Program-made: the position numbers and the translations under genes | The notes under the pieces: model-generated | The model's input: the letters and a program-made list of their open reading frames with translations, nothing else | Told to the model about the DNA's origin: nothing | Databases searched by the model: none | Source: Cellulosimicrobium arenosum | GTDB taxonomy: Bacteria > Actinomycetota > Actinomycetes > Actinomycetales > Cellulomonadaceae | DNA: 64,000 nucleotides | Reading direction: 5' to 3' | Assembly: GCF_014837295.1 (NCBI RefSeq) | Contig: NZ_JACYHB010000001.1 | Location: 248,001 to 312,000 of the forward strand | Shown here: one piece after another, positions 32,386 to 41,021 of the stretch | Numbering within the stretch: position 1 is the stretch's first letter | Layout: each line of letters begins with the position of its first letter

Positions 32386-32844
32386 ATGCAGACCATCGAC
32401 ATCACGGGTAAGAAGTTCGGCACCCTCACCGTCCAGGCGCGAACCGACAACCGTCACCGCAAGGCGTACTACCTCTGCACGTGCACCTGCGGGGCATCCG
32501 TCATCGTGCGCGGCTCGTACCTCCGAGACGGCACCACGGCAGGGTGCGGAGACCACAAGGCGCACCCGTACACCCGCCGCACGGACGGGACCTACGCCGG
32601 GTACTACGTCGCCCACGCCGCGCTCCGTGAGCGGATGGGCAGCGCGTCCACGTACCTCTGCGCAGGCGACGACAACGAGTGCCCGAACGACGCGCACGAC
32701 TGGGCATACCTCGGATGCGACGAGGAGGTGGCAGGCCCCGGAGGCATCGGCACCCGCTGCCCTCGCGTCTGCCCCTCGGAGTACGCACCGCTCTGCCGAG
32801 CGCACCACATCGAACTCGACCGACGCGAGAAGGTGGCCGCATGA
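32386..32844 (+). CDS. Cysteine-rich zinc-binding phage protein
   Basis: 152 residues. The N-terminal 50 residues have the pattern G-KKFGTLTVQAR, YYLCTCTCG, and GTTAGCG, typical of the small zinc domain before AP2/HNH modules in phages. The C-terminal part has CAGDDNEC, GTRCPRVC and PLCRAHH, another metal-binding set that could be an HNH-type remnant. AAGGA lies about 8 nt before ATG 32386. Probable DNA-binding or nuclease-like role; function unproven. Overlaps the next gene by 4 bp. Confidence 0.55.
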   Translation: MQTIDITGKKFGTLTVQARTDNRHRKAYYLCTCTCGASVIVRGSYLRDGTTAGCGDHKAHPYTRRTDGTYAGYYVAHAALRERMGSASTYLCAGDDNECPNDAHDWAYLGCDEEVAGPGGIGTRCPRVCPSEYAPLCRAHHIELDRREKVAA

Positions 32845-33182
32845 GCACCCGCCGAGTCACCACGCCCGAGGCCATCGCCTACGTCCTCGTCATCGCCCTG
32901 TCCATCGCGCTCGTCTTCGCGCTCCTCGGTCGACCCGCACCCGAGCCGCTGGCCGAGCCCGAGCCCACCACGAGCACCGAGCCGACCACCACGGCCACGT
33001 CCGCCGCGATCCCCCTCGCGCTACACCCCGAGTGGGGAGGCTGGGACACGCAGGTCCAGGAGTGCGCGTTCCATGACGGCATCAGCGCCTACGCCGTCGT
33101 CCGGTTCTCCGACCGCACACAGGACGACCTTGGCATCCTCGACGCCACCTACACGGTCGAGTGCTACGGCGACCCATCGTGA
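32841..33182 (+). CDS. Membrane-anchored small phage protein
   Basis: 113 residues with one N-terminal helix (about 13-31) followed by a Pro/Glu/Thr linker (PEPTTSTEPTTTATS) and an external domain of about 60 residues containing two cysteines. The arrangement is of a signal-anchored extracytoplasmic protein. It lies between the DNA-metabolism genes and the packaging genes. No family recognised. Confidence 0.6.
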   Translation: MSTRRVTTPEAIAYVLVIALSIALVFALLGRPAPEPLAEPEPTTSTEPTTTATSAAIPLALHPEWGGWDTQVQECAFHDGISAYAVVRFSDRTQDDLGILDATYTVECYGDPS

Positions 33183-33565
33183 GCACCCCACGAGGCGCAC
33201 GGAACGGGGCCTCTCGCAGGCGTAGGCCCCGTTCCGGGGCATCGACCCCCGGATGGTCAGGATGGACCGTCACAGAGGCACGAGCGCGATGGAAGGCCCG
33301 CCTGCCCCTGGCGTGCTGGCAGTGCCGACGCCCCGTCCTGCCAGCCCAGCGCTGGGTGGTCGAACACATCGTGCCCCGAGCCCTCGGAGGGAACGAGCGC
33401 GACCTCTCGAATCAGTGGGTCTCGCACCGCTCATGCAGCGACGCGAGTGGCGGGAAGGTCAAGGCCCAGCGCAACCAAGCTAGGCGAGGAACCACCAAGT
33501 CCAGCGCACCATCCAGCGCCGACTCAGTCAGCCTCATGCAGGAAGGAGAAGGACTCACATGGTGA
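33179..33565 (+). CDS. HNH endonuclease next to terminase
   Basis: 128 residues from GTG 33179 (GTGA overlap with the previous stop). Basic N terminus, then zinc pair CWQC, HNH motif VEHIVPRALGG (catalytic His), N-rich middle LSNQW, and HRSCSDASGGK. Phages with HK97-type packaging often place an HNH nuclease directly before the large terminase, where it takes part in cos cleavage. It overlaps the terminase start by 7 bp. Confidence 0.85.
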   Translation: MSTPRGARNGASRRRRPRSGASTPGWSGWTVTEARARWKARLPLACWQCRRPVLPAQRWVVEHIVPRALGGNERDLSNQWVSHRSCSDASGGKVKAQRNQARRGTTKSSAPSSADSVSLMQEGEGLTW

Positions 33566-35088
33566 CCGAGACCATCAACACCGACGTTTTGAGTCAGACC
33601 TCAGAACCCGACCCGCTTTCCCCTTTCTTTCCCTCTCTGAACGGGGTGACCAAGTGGGAGTGCCTGGCGGTCTCGGACTTCCCGGTGATGCCGGACGTGA
33701 CGGCGTACGAGGTGGGGTCTGAACTCCTCGGGTTCGACACGACTCCCCAGGGCTACGTCATCGCGGGCGTGGTGGAGGCGAGGAACGAGGAGGATCGTCC
33801 CCTGTACCGGTACGTCCCGATCCAGGTGCCGCGTCGATCGGCCAAGACCACGAGCACCTCGTGCGTTGCGCTCGGTCGCATGGTCGCGACACCGGGCTAC
33901 CGGGTGATGTCCACCGCGCAGACGGGCGACATCGCGCGTCGGATGTGGCGTGAGGTGGTGCAACTCCTGGACGCGCACTACGCCTCCGTGGACGAGGGCT
34001 CCCGCCCGTACAAGGCGCGCATCGCGAACGGCTCGGAGGTGCTGACGTGGGAGAACGGCTCTACCTGGCGCCCTGTCACGCCGTCCCCGCTGTCGTACCG
34101 TTCGCAGGCCGCTGACCTCCTCATCTTCGAGGAGTCGGGTCACATCGCTCCCGAACTCGCGGCCGAACTCCGCGCGGGTGCCTTCCCGACGATGGACACC
34201 CGACCGCAGGGACAGGTGTGGATCATCGGCACGCCGGGGCCGACTCGTGCGGGTCTCCTGTGGGACGGCCTCGTGAAGGGTCACGCAGGCAGGGCGCGGT
34301 GGGGCCTCGTGGACTTCACCATCGGGGACTCGCGCTCCATCACGCACGAGGACGGCTCCCTGGACCTCGACCTCCTCCAGGAGGTGCACCCGGGCCTGCG
34401 CTCCGGCCTCACGGACCTGGACATCATGGAGGAGCGGTTCGAGGGCATGTCCGTCCTCGACTTCGCGGCCGAGTACGCGGGCCAGTGGCCTCCGGACGCC
34501 TCGACCTCCGCCATCGACCTCGACGCCTGGGCAGCCTCCGCCCTGACGCCGCTGCCGAGCCTGGAGGACATCAAGAGGTTCGGCCTCGCGTTCGACGTCG
34601 CGCCAGACGGCTCCTCCGCTGCCCTGTGCGCAGCGTGGAGGGACGAGGACGGGGTGGCGCACCTCGGGGTCATCGAGCACCGCGCGGGCGTCTCCTGGCT
34701 CGCGGACGTCGTCCACGCCATCGCGACCAAGTACCGGCTCCCGGTCGCGTACGACGGCATCGGCGCGAACCACGGACCCGCCCAGGAGATCGAGCGCAAG
34801 AGGGGAGTGAACCTCGTGCGGCTCGGGATGCACGACGTCCAGGCAGCCGCTCAGGGCGTCGTCTCGCACCTGACGGACGGACGCCTGCGGCACTACTCCC
34901 AGGGCAGCCTCACGGGTGCGGCGGAGGGGGCCTCGTGGCGCTCCTCGGAGGGTGGACGGCTCTTCGGTCGCCGCAGGTCCACCGCCGACGCCTCGCCTCT
35001 CGTCGCGGCCTCCCTGGCGCTCGCGCAGTACGACGCCCTGCCTGCCGAGTCGGGACGGCTCCGGATCGCTGTCGCACGCTCGTCGTAG
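33559..35088 (+). CDS. terL: Terminase large subunit
   Basis: 509 residues. DNA-packaging motor. ATPase domain with a deviant Walker A PRRSAKTT (about 91-98) and Walker B LLIFEESG (about 187), coupling motif region IIGTPGP, then an RNase H-like nuclease domain opening with GLAFDVAPDGSSAAL and a later acidic residue in VAYDGIG. No small terminase is found upstream; the HNH protein occupies that slot. A strong terminator follows. Confidence 0.93.
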   Translation: MVTETINTDVLSQTSEPDPLSPFFPSLNGVTKWECLAVSDFPVMPDVTAYEVGSELLGFDTTPQGYVIAGVVEARNEEDRPLYRYVPIQVPRRSAKTTSTSCVALGRMVATPGYRVMSTAQTGDIARRMWREVVQLLDAHYASVDEGSRPYKARIANGSEVLTWENGSTWRPVTPSPLSYRSQAADLLIFEESGHIAPELAAELRAGAFPTMDTRPQGQVWIIGTPGPTRAGLLWDGLVKGHAGRARWGLVDFTIGDSRSITHEDGSLDLDLLQEVHPGLRSGLTDLDIMEERFEGMSVLDFAAEYAGQWPPDASTSAIDLDAWAASALTPLPSLEDIKRFGLAFDVAPDGSSAALCAAWRDEDGVAHLGVIEHRAGVSWLADVVHAIATKYRLPVAYDGIGANHGPAQEIERKRGVNLVRLGMHDVQAAAQGVVSHLTDGRLRHYSQGSLTGAAEGASWRSSEGGRLFGRRRSTADASPLVAASLALAQYDALPAESGRLRIAVARSS

Positions 35089-35106
35089 GCTCCTACCAGG
35101 AGAAGT

Positions 35107-35135
35107 GGCCCCCGCATCCCAAGGGTGCGGGGGCC
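35107..35135 (+). terminator. Terminator between terminase and portal
   Basis: Perfect 10-bp stem GGCCCCCGCA / TGCGGGGGCC with a 9-nt loop, followed by TTCCT. It splits the packaging gene from the structural operon, so a second promoter is likely before the portal gene. Confidence 0.8.
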
Positions 35136-35196
35136 TTCCTGTGCCCCGAGGCCGGCTAGGTATCTGACACACGAGCGCATCGACGTCAGCATCTAC

Positions 35197-35222
35197 CTGA
35201 CAGATCAGGTCTCATCTGTCAG
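35197..35222. promoter_or_regulatory. Inverted repeat upstream of the portal gene
   Basis: CTGACAGAT (35197-35205) and its inverse ATCTGTCAG (35214-35222) with an 8-bp spacer; a related TATCTGACA lies at 35161-35169. It ends 9 bp before the portal start. Could be an operator for late genes or an RNA hairpin controlling portal translation. Confidence 0.45.
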
Positions 35223-35231
35223 AATCAGTAC

Positions 35232-36284
35232 GTGGCATGGAACCCGTTCAAGCGCGTGAGCAGCCTCCTGGAGTACGGAGGCGCGAACGGCCGTCCTCAG
35301 TCCACCCCCGAGGCCATCGCCTCCCCGTGGAGCACCGGCTCCCTCCAGTCCATCGTCTGGAGCGACGTCTTCGGCGGGTCCTACTCTCGCGTCACCCGCG
35401 CCGAGGCCATGCGCGTCCCCGCCATCGCCAAGGGTCGCGGCCTCATCTGCGGCACGCTCTCCCGTCAGCCCCTCGTGGCGTACAAGAACGCCGAGCGGCT
35501 CTCCGCCCAGCCCGCGTGGCTGTACCGGACGAACACGGCCGAGTCCCCGTACGTGCGGATGCTCTGGACCCTGGACGACCTCCTGTTCGGTGGGACGTCC
35601 CTGTGGACCGTGGAGCGCGGGGCGCAGGGCCAGATCACGGACGCCCTCCGTGTCCCGCCCGAGTGGTGGGAGATCGACCCGGACGGCCGCATCCTCGTGT
35701 ACGGCAAGCCCGTGAACCGGGACGAGGTCCTGTACTTCGAGGGACCACAGGACGGCCTCCTGGACATCGCCTCCGAGGACATCCGCGCAGCGCGCGACAC
35801 GACCAAGGCGTGGTCCTCTCGGGTGAAGGCCCCCGTGCCGATGGTGGAACTCCACATCAACGACGCCAACAAGCAACTCTCCCAGGAGGAGTCCGACAAC
35901 CTCCTCGCGTCCTGGAACGACGCGCGGGAGAACGGTGGCGGAACCGCCATCACGCCCGCCGAGATCGACGTCCGGACTCACGGAGAAGTCGCCACCGACC
36001 TCTACATCCAGGGGCGCAACGCCTCCCGCCTGGACTTCGCGAACTACATGTCCGTCCCGGCATCGCTCCTGGAGGGCTCCACCGCCACCGCGTCGCTCAC
36101 GTACTCGACACAGGAGGGCGCACGGAACGAACTCCTGGACTACACGCTCACGTACTGGGCCTCCGCCATCGAGGCCCGCCTCTCGATGGACGACGCCGTC
36201 CCTCGCGGCCAGCGCGTGGCCTTCGATCTCTCGTACTTCACCCGCACGCCGCAGCCCAGCGGCCCGACGCCCACCGAGGACTGA
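35232..36284 (+). CDS. Portal protein
   Basis: 350 residues, GTG start; compact for the HK97/Phage_portal family. Characteristic features: N-terminal AWNPFKRV, SRVTRAEAMRVPAIAKGRGLICGTLSR (split by eye) for the early helices, the mid region LFGGTSLWTVERG, and the clip/stem region around ISKQLSQEESDNLLASW-like residues, then MSVPASLLEGS and a C-terminal wing. Forms the dodecameric DNA gate at a capsid vertex. First gene of the structural operon. Confidence 0.88.
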   Translation: MAWNPFKRVSSLLEYGGANGRPQSTPEAIASPWSTGSLQSIVWSDVFGGSYSRVTRAEAMRVPAIAKGRGLICGTLSRQPLVAYKNAERLSAQPAWLYRTNTAESPYVRMLWTLDDLLFGGTSLWTVERGAQGQITDALRVPPEWWEIDPDGRILVYGKPVNRDEVLYFEGPQDGLLDIASEDIRAARDTTKAWSSRVKAPVPMVELHINDANKQLSQEESDNLLASWNDARENGGGTAITPAEIDVRTHGEVATDLYIQGRNASRLDFANYMSVPASLLEGSTATASLTYSTQEGARNELLDYTLTYWASAIEARLSMDDAVPRGQRVAFDLSYFTRTPQPSGPTPTED

Positions 36285-36285
36285 C

Positions 36286-36444
36286 ATGGCTTCCAAGATC
36301 ATCCACCGCGTGGACCGCCCCGGAGGAGTCCAGGCCGTCTACCGGCAGGACGAGACCGGCCACGTCACGCGGACCGTCGAGAAGGCGCGCAAGGCGCGCG
36401 CACCCAAGCCCGAGCCGACCCCCGAGCAGGAGGCCACCGCATGA
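36286..36444 (+). CDS. Small basic protein between portal and capsid genes
   Basis: 52 residues, ATG one base after the portal stop. Basic and Pro/Glu-rich (VEKARKARAPKPEPTPEQE at the C terminus). No recognised domain. Its position suggests an assembly or accessory head protein. Overlaps the next start by 4 bp. Confidence 0.55.
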   Translation: MASKIIHRVDRPGGVQAVYRQDETGHVTRTVEKARKARAPKPEPTPEQEATA

Positions 36445-37922
36445 GCACCATCAAGGCACAGGGTCGCCTCCTCAAGGCGAACGCCGCAGACCGTGTCCTG
36501 GAGTACCTCCTCCTGCCCTACGGGGAAGAGGGGCGCACCTCCGCAGGCCGCGTCACCGCGTCCGCAGGCACCCTCGACGTGCCGGACGAGATCGTGGCGA
36601 ACATGGAGCACGACGGCACCCGGCCCGTCGCCAAGTCCGCGTACCTCCGCGAGGAGGACGACGGCCTCCGTGCCGGGTTCCATGTCGCGGAGACCACCGC
36701 AGGCAACGACCTCCTCGTGGAGGCAGCCGAGGGCCTGCGCACCGGCATCTCCGTCGAGATCGACAACCCCGTCATCCGCGCAGGACGCCTCCTCTCGGGG
36801 GCGCTCACCGGGGCCGGGTTCGTCACCACGCCCGCCTTCCCGTCCGCCCTCCTCGTCGCGTCCGACGCGGGCGAGATCGAGGACGAGACCGAGGACCAGC
36901 ACGACACCGAGGGCACCGAGCCCGAGGCGAACAACACAGAGGAGGAGGCCGACGTGCCTACCGAGACCGAGAACACGACGGCCACCGTCCCCGCTGGGAG
37001 CCTGGCCGCGCGCCGCAACGAGAACACCGGGCCGAAGACCCCCAACGACCTGTTCCGCCTCATGGCGAACGCCCACAAGACCGGTGGCACCAAGGGCCTG
37101 ACCGCCGCGCTGTCGGACATCGTGCCGGGCGACATCCTCGGTCAGGAGCAGCCGCAGTACGTCGGCGAACTCTGGGACGGCAAGGCGTACGAGCGCAAGA
37201 TCGTGCCGCTGTTCAACCACGCCAACCTCACGTCCTACAACGTGCAGGGCTGGCGCTGGGTGACCCGCCCCGCCGTCGCGGCTTACGCGGGCAACAAGAC
37301 CGCCGTGCCGTCCAACGCGGTCGAGACCGAGCAGGTCTCCATCTCCGCCGAGCGCATCGCCGGGGCGCACGACATCGACCGCAAGTTCCGCGACTTCAAC
37401 GACGCCGAGTTCTTCGCCGCGTACTTCGCTGCGATGACCGAGTCCTACGCCCGCGTCTCGGACACCTCGGTCGCAGCCGACATCCTCGCGGTCGCCACGG
37501 ACGTCACGGCCGACGCCGTGCCCACGGACGTCCCCACGGGCCTGTCGTACATCGTGGACGGGGCGCTCGCCGTCCTCGCCGCGACGGACACCATGCCGAC
37601 GTTCGCGCTCGTGCCGCTCAACCTCTGGAAGGGGATGCTCCTCACCCCCCGGGACAAGACCCTGGAGTACCTCAACTCCGCGCTCGGGTTCGAGGAGGGC
37701 TCCACGGGAGGCTTCCGCATCCAGCCGTCCACCGTCGTCACGGACGCCGTGCTCGTCGGCACCAAGTCCGCCGCGACCGTGCACGAACTCTCCGGCTCGC
37801 CCATCCGGGTCGAGGCCGTGGACGTCGCCAACGGCGGCATCGACGCGGGGCTCTTCGGGTACTACGCCACGAACATCCACGACGCCGAGGGTCTCGCCCT
37901 CGTGACGCCCGACGAGGGCTGA
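36441..37922 (+). CDS. Fused prohead protease and major capsid protein
   Basis: 493 residues, AGGAGG 8 nt before ATG. Residues 1-150 resemble an HK97-type U35 prohead protease (LEYLLLPYGEEGRTSAGRV, ANMEHDGTRPVAKS with the catalytic His, GLRTGISVEI with the Ser). Residues about 150-190 are an acidic Glu/Thr/Asn linker that could act as scaffold. Residues about 195-493 have the HK97-fold capsid pattern (VPLFNHANLTSYNVQGWRWV, SAERIAGAHDIDRKF, and the C-terminal FGYYATNIHDAEGLALV). Protease, delta-domain and capsid in a single chain save space and are known, from memory, in very small actinophages. Confidence 0.82.
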   Translation: MSTIKAQGRLLKANAADRVLEYLLLPYGEEGRTSAGRVTASAGTLDVPDEIVANMEHDGTRPVAKSAYLREEDDGLRAGFHVAETTAGNDLLVEAAEGLRTGISVEIDNPVIRAGRLLSGALTGAGFVTTPAFPSALLVASDAGEIEDETEDQHDTEGTEPEANNTEEEADVPTETENTTATVPAGSLAARRNENTGPKTPNDLFRLMANAHKTGGTKGLTAALSDIVPGDILGQEQPQYVGELWDGKAYERKIVPLFNHANLTSYNVQGWRWVTRPAVAAYAGNKTAVPSNAVETEQVSISAERIAGAHDIDRKFRDFNDAEFFAAYFAAMTESYARVSDTSVAADILAVATDVTADAVPTDVPTGLSYIVDGALAVLAATDTMPTFALVPLNLWKGMLLTPRDKTLEYLNSALGFEEGSTGGFRIQPSTVVTDAVLVGTKSAATVHELSGSPIRVEAVDVANGGIDAGLFGYYATNIHDAEGLALVTPDEG

Positions 37923-37924
37923 GC

Positions 37925-38275
37925 ATGAGCGAGCCCACCGCCTGGGAGGTCCAGCCGTACGACGGCTGGGCCTCCCTGGAGGACGCCCGCTCACAGTGGT
38001 CCGACGCCCAGGCGATGCCGGACGACGAACTCACGGGCTACCTCCAGACGGCCTACGAGCAGTGCGTGGAGTTCGCTCCGGCCGTCGTCGGCACCGTCAT
38101 CCCGGCGCGGCTCGTCCAGGCGCAGGTCATGCAGGCCCGTGCCGTGTGGCGATCCCTCACGTCGGGTGACCAGGACACGCAGGGGCCGGACGGCTACACC
38201 GTCACCGTGTTCCCGATGGACTGGACCGTGAAGGCCCTCCTGCGGCCCGAGCGAGGGGTCCCGGTGGTCTCGTGA
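37925..38275 (+). CDS. Head-tail connector (adaptor-like)
   Basis: 116 residues. Helical protein (YDGWASLEDARSQW, LQTAYEQCVEF, LVQAQVMQARAVWRSL) with a C-terminal strand region ending DWTVKALLRPERG, as in gp6/gp15-type adaptors placed right after the capsid gene. ATG 37925 follows the capsid stop by 2 bp. Confidence 0.65.
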   Translation: MSEPTAWEVQPYDGWASLEDARSQWSDAQAMPDDELTGYLQTAYEQCVEFAPAVVGTVIPARLVQAQVMQARAVWRSLTSGDQDTQGPDGYTVTVFPMDWTVKALLRPERGVPVVS

Positions 38276-38643
38276 GTGCACGTACTCAGATCGTCGCCTT
38301 CCTGACCGAGGCCCTCCCCGCCGAGTGGACGGTCCTGCCGTTCGCCCGCGACCTCGGGAACCTCACCAAGCCCACCGTCTCGGTCGAGATGTCGCGGGTC
38401 GACCAGGGGCCGTCCCAGGGCCTCTGGAGCGCCACGTGCACGATCACGCTCGTGGCCCCCTTCCAGGACTACGAGGCAGCGGAGGACTTCCTGGAGGACG
38501 GCCTCCTCGTCACCCTCGGGGTGCTGGACGGCATCCCCAACATCGGCCTCGGTGCCGAGCGCGTGGTCATCGCTGAGAAGCACCACGCCTACCAGGTGAA
38601 CATCACGTACCCGCTCGCCAAGAGCGACGACTCGGAGGAGTAG
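38272..38643 (+). CDS. Tail terminator/head completion-like protein
   Basis: 123 residues, GTG start overlapping the adaptor gene. Alpha/beta pattern RTQIVAFLTEALPAEWTVLPFAR, KPTVSVEMSRV, LWSATCTITLV (strands), then YEAAEDFLEDGLLVTLGVL, as in tail terminator proteins that cap the tail tube before head joining. Assignment rests on size, pattern and position before the tail-tube gene. Confidence 0.6.
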   Translation: MSARTQIVAFLTEALPAEWTVLPFARDLGNLTKPTVSVEMSRVDQGPSQGLWSATCTITLVAPFQDYEAAEDFLEDGLLVTLGVLDGIPNIGLGAERVVIAEKHHAYQVNITYPLAKSDDSEE

Positions 38644-38647
38644 CAAC

Positions 38648-39064
38648 ATGGCAGTCATCGAGGTCCAGCCCCTCGTCCTCAAGGACGTGATCCTCATCAT
38701 CGGTGGGGAGACGGGCGACGACTACCGCAAGCACGTCGACGCGGTCACGTTCACCCCGTCCTCGTCCACGATCACGTGGACCGGCCTGGGACTGAACACG
38801 CACACGGACGCCGCCATCGCGACGTGGACCGCCGTCCTGAACTACGTGCAGGACTGGGAGACGACGGACAGCCTCTCCCGGTACCTGTTCGAGCACGAGG
38901 GCGAGACCGTGGAGATGGAGTTCGCACCCCGCAGCGGCTCCGGCCCCTCGTTCACCGCCAACGTGGCCATCACGCCCGGCGCCATCGGCGGCACCGTCAA
39001 CACCTACGCGACCACCTCCGTGACGCTCGGGTCCGACAAGCCCGTCCTCGTCCCGGCAGCCTGA
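38648..39064 (+). CDS. Major tail (tube) protein
   Basis: 138 residues. Beta-rich, with VTFTPSSSTITWTGLG, MEFAPRSGSGPSFTANVAITPG and a C-terminal TTSVTLGSDKPVLVPAA, typical of small siphovirus tube proteins of the lambda gpV fold. Located between terminator-like and tape-measure genes. Confidence 0.75.
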   Translation: MAVIEVQPLVLKDVILIIGGETGDDYRKHVDAVTFTPSSSTITWTGLGLNTHTDAAIATWTAVLNYVQDWETTDSLSRYLFEHEGETVEMEFAPRSGSGPSFTANVAITPGAIGGTVNTYATTSVTLGSDKPVLVPAA

Positions 39065-39067
39065 CCG

Positions 39068-39574
39068 ATGGGTCGAGTCAACGTCTCCGGAGTGCGGGAG
39101 GCGCGTCTAGCCGCCACCGCACTCCGGAACGTTGACCGGGACCTGCGGCGCGAGATCAACGCGCAGACCCGCACCGTCGTCAACCCCGTGTGGAAGGGAG
39201 CCGTCGAGGCTCACGCCCGCACAGGGCAGGACACGCGCATCCTCGCCAAGGGCACCCGCGTCGCCACAGGGGCCAAGCCCCGGCTTGTCGCGGCCTCGTC
39301 CAAGCGGGCGTTCAGCGGGGGCCTCGTGCCCGCCTACGACTGGAAGTCGTGGGAGTTCGGTACCAAGGCCAAGGGCGTGAAGACCCGCTACCGCCGCCGC
39401 TCGCGCAACGGGGGCTCCCACATCGTGCTCCGTCGCACCCGCAAGCAGGTGCCCTCGCGCAACGCCAAGGGCCGCGTCCTGTACCCCGCCGTGGACGAGG
39501 TGCTGCCTCGTGTCGCGTCCCTGTGGTCCCAGACCGCCGTCTACCTCACGTTCAAGGCCCTGAAGGGGGACTGA
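39068..39574 (+). CDS. HK97 gp10-like head/tail protein
   Basis: 168 residues, very basic. N-terminal helix VREARLAATALRNVDRDLRREI and the later YDWKSWEFGTKAKG pattern fit the HK97-gp10/neck family. It lies after, not before, the major tail gene, which is unusual, because gp10-like genes normally precede the terminator and tube genes. Could alternatively be a tail-assembly protein. Confidence 0.6.
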   Translation: MGRVNVSGVREARLAATALRNVDRDLRREINAQTRTVVNPVWKGAVEAHARTGQDTRILAKGTRVATGAKPRLVAASSKRAFSGGLVPAYDWKSWEFGTKAKGVKTRYRRRSRNGGSHIVLRRTRKQVPSRNAKGRVLYPAVDEVLPRVASLWSQTAVYLTFKALKGD

Positions 39575-39575
39575 C

Positions 39576-41012
39576 ATGGCCTCCGGGTTCAACTTCGAGA
39601 TCGGTGCCGACACCTCCGGGTTCAAGAAGGGCACCGACGAGGCCGCCGAGGCGGTCGACGACCTGTCCTCCGCACTCGCGGACATGGAGCGCGACGGGTC
39701 CAAGAGCATCGACGACACCGCCGCCGCGTGGGGCACGTACGAGGACGCTGCCGACGACGCGGCCAAGGCTGCCGGGGACGCCTTCGACAAGATCGAGGAC
39801 GACGCCACCGACGCGGGGGAGGCGATCAAGCGCGACCTCACGGACGGCACCGACGAGGCCGGCAAGAGCGCGGGCGACCTGGAGGGCAAGTTCCGCGACG
39901 CCCTCACCAAGGTCGAGGACACGGTCAAGACCTCCAGCGAGAAGGCTGCCAAGAGCGTTGGGGACGCCTTCGAGGACAACGCCATCACGGCGGACGACGT
40001 GTTCAAGGCCGACCTCAAGGCCGAGTTGGTCTCCAACATGGCCGAGGCGGGCGCGGAGGTCGCGCGAGGCTTCAAGGACGGGTTCGACTCCGAGGACGCC
40101 GAGACGATCCTGGACGGCCTCACGGACACGATGGTCAGCGTGGGCACGCTGGGGGGGCCTGTAGGGGCCGCTGCCGGTGTCGCGGGGGCCGCCGTGGTCC
40201 AGGCGTTCGCGGGGCCGTTCATCGAGGACGCGCAGGAGACCGCCGAGCAGTTCGAGGAGACGCTCACTACCGCCTTCGACAACATCGTGGAGGCCGGGTC
40301 GGAGATGGGCCGGGAACTCACGATCCAGGCGAACACAGATGAGATCTGGAAGGACACGGAGAAGCGGAACGCCTCGGCCGAGAAGGCTACCGAGATCGGC
40401 GTATCCCAGGCCCTCGTCGTGCGCGCGCTGGCCGGGGATCAGGAGGCGCTGAACGCGGTGCAGGAGGCAGGGGCCAGGAAGGTCGAGGGGCTGAACAGCA
40501 CCCTGGAGACGGCCCGTGAGTCGATGTTGAAGGGCAGCCTCACGACCGAGCACTTCAACGAACTCCAGGACGAGACCAACGTGGCCCTGGGGGAAGTGAA
40601 CGACGGCCTGGGCTACGTCAGCGACTCGTACAAGAACAACGCGGACGCGATCGACGCCGCCGACATCGCGGCGCAGGGGAAGATCGAGACCGACAACCTC
40701 GCGGCCGAGGAGTCCATCCGGATCGCCAAGGCGCGGGCACTGGAGACCGGCGAGACGCAGAAGCTAGCCGTGACCATCGACGGCGTGACCAAGAACATCG
40801 AGGTCATGCCGGACGGCAAGGTGGTCGAGGTCACGGACGAGGGCAGCGCCAAGGACACCCAGAAGAAGATTGAGGACATCGACGGCAAGGACGTGCCAGT
40901 CAAGGTCTACCTTGACGACGCCTCCGCCTGGGCACGGCTCAACGAACTCACCCGCCGACGCTCCACGACCATCGCGGTCGAGTACAAGCGCTACGGCCAG
41001 TACGCGATCTAG
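39576..41012 (+). CDS. Short tape measure protein
   Basis: 478 residues, far below the usual 800-2,000. N-terminal FEIGADTSGFKKGTDEAAEAVDDL is the standard opening of tape-measure proteins; long amphipathic helices follow, with a hydrophobic segment (about 190-215; TLGGPVGAAAGVAGAAVVQAF). At about 0.15 nm per residue it predicts a tail of about 70 nm. The C-terminal 80 residues are beta-like (KLAVTIDGVTKNIEVMPDG). No frameshifted tail-assembly chaperone pair precedes it. Confidence 0.8.
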   Translation: MASGFNFEIGADTSGFKKGTDEAAEAVDDLSSALADMERDGSKSIDDTAAAWGTYEDAADDAAKAAGDAFDKIEDDATDAGEAIKRDLTDGTDEAGKSAGDLEGKFRDALTKVEDTVKTSSEKAAKSVGDAFEDNAITADDVFKADLKAELVSNMAEAGAEVARGFKDGFDSEDAETILDGLTDTMVSVGTLGGPVGAAAGVAGAAVVQAFAGPFIEDAQETAEQFEETLTTAFDNIVEAGSEMGRELTIQANTDEIWKDTEKRNASAEKATEIGVSQALVVRALAGDQEALNAVQEAGARKVEGLNSTLETARESMLKGSLTTEHFNELQDETNVALGEVNDGLGYVSDSYKNNADAIDAADIAAQGKIETDNLAAEESIRIAKARALETGETQKLAVTIDGVTKNIEVMPDGKVVEVTDEGSAKDTQKKIEDIDGKDVPVKVYLDDASAWARLNELTRRRSTTIAVEYKRYGQYAI

Positions 41013-41021
41013 GAGGCGGAC

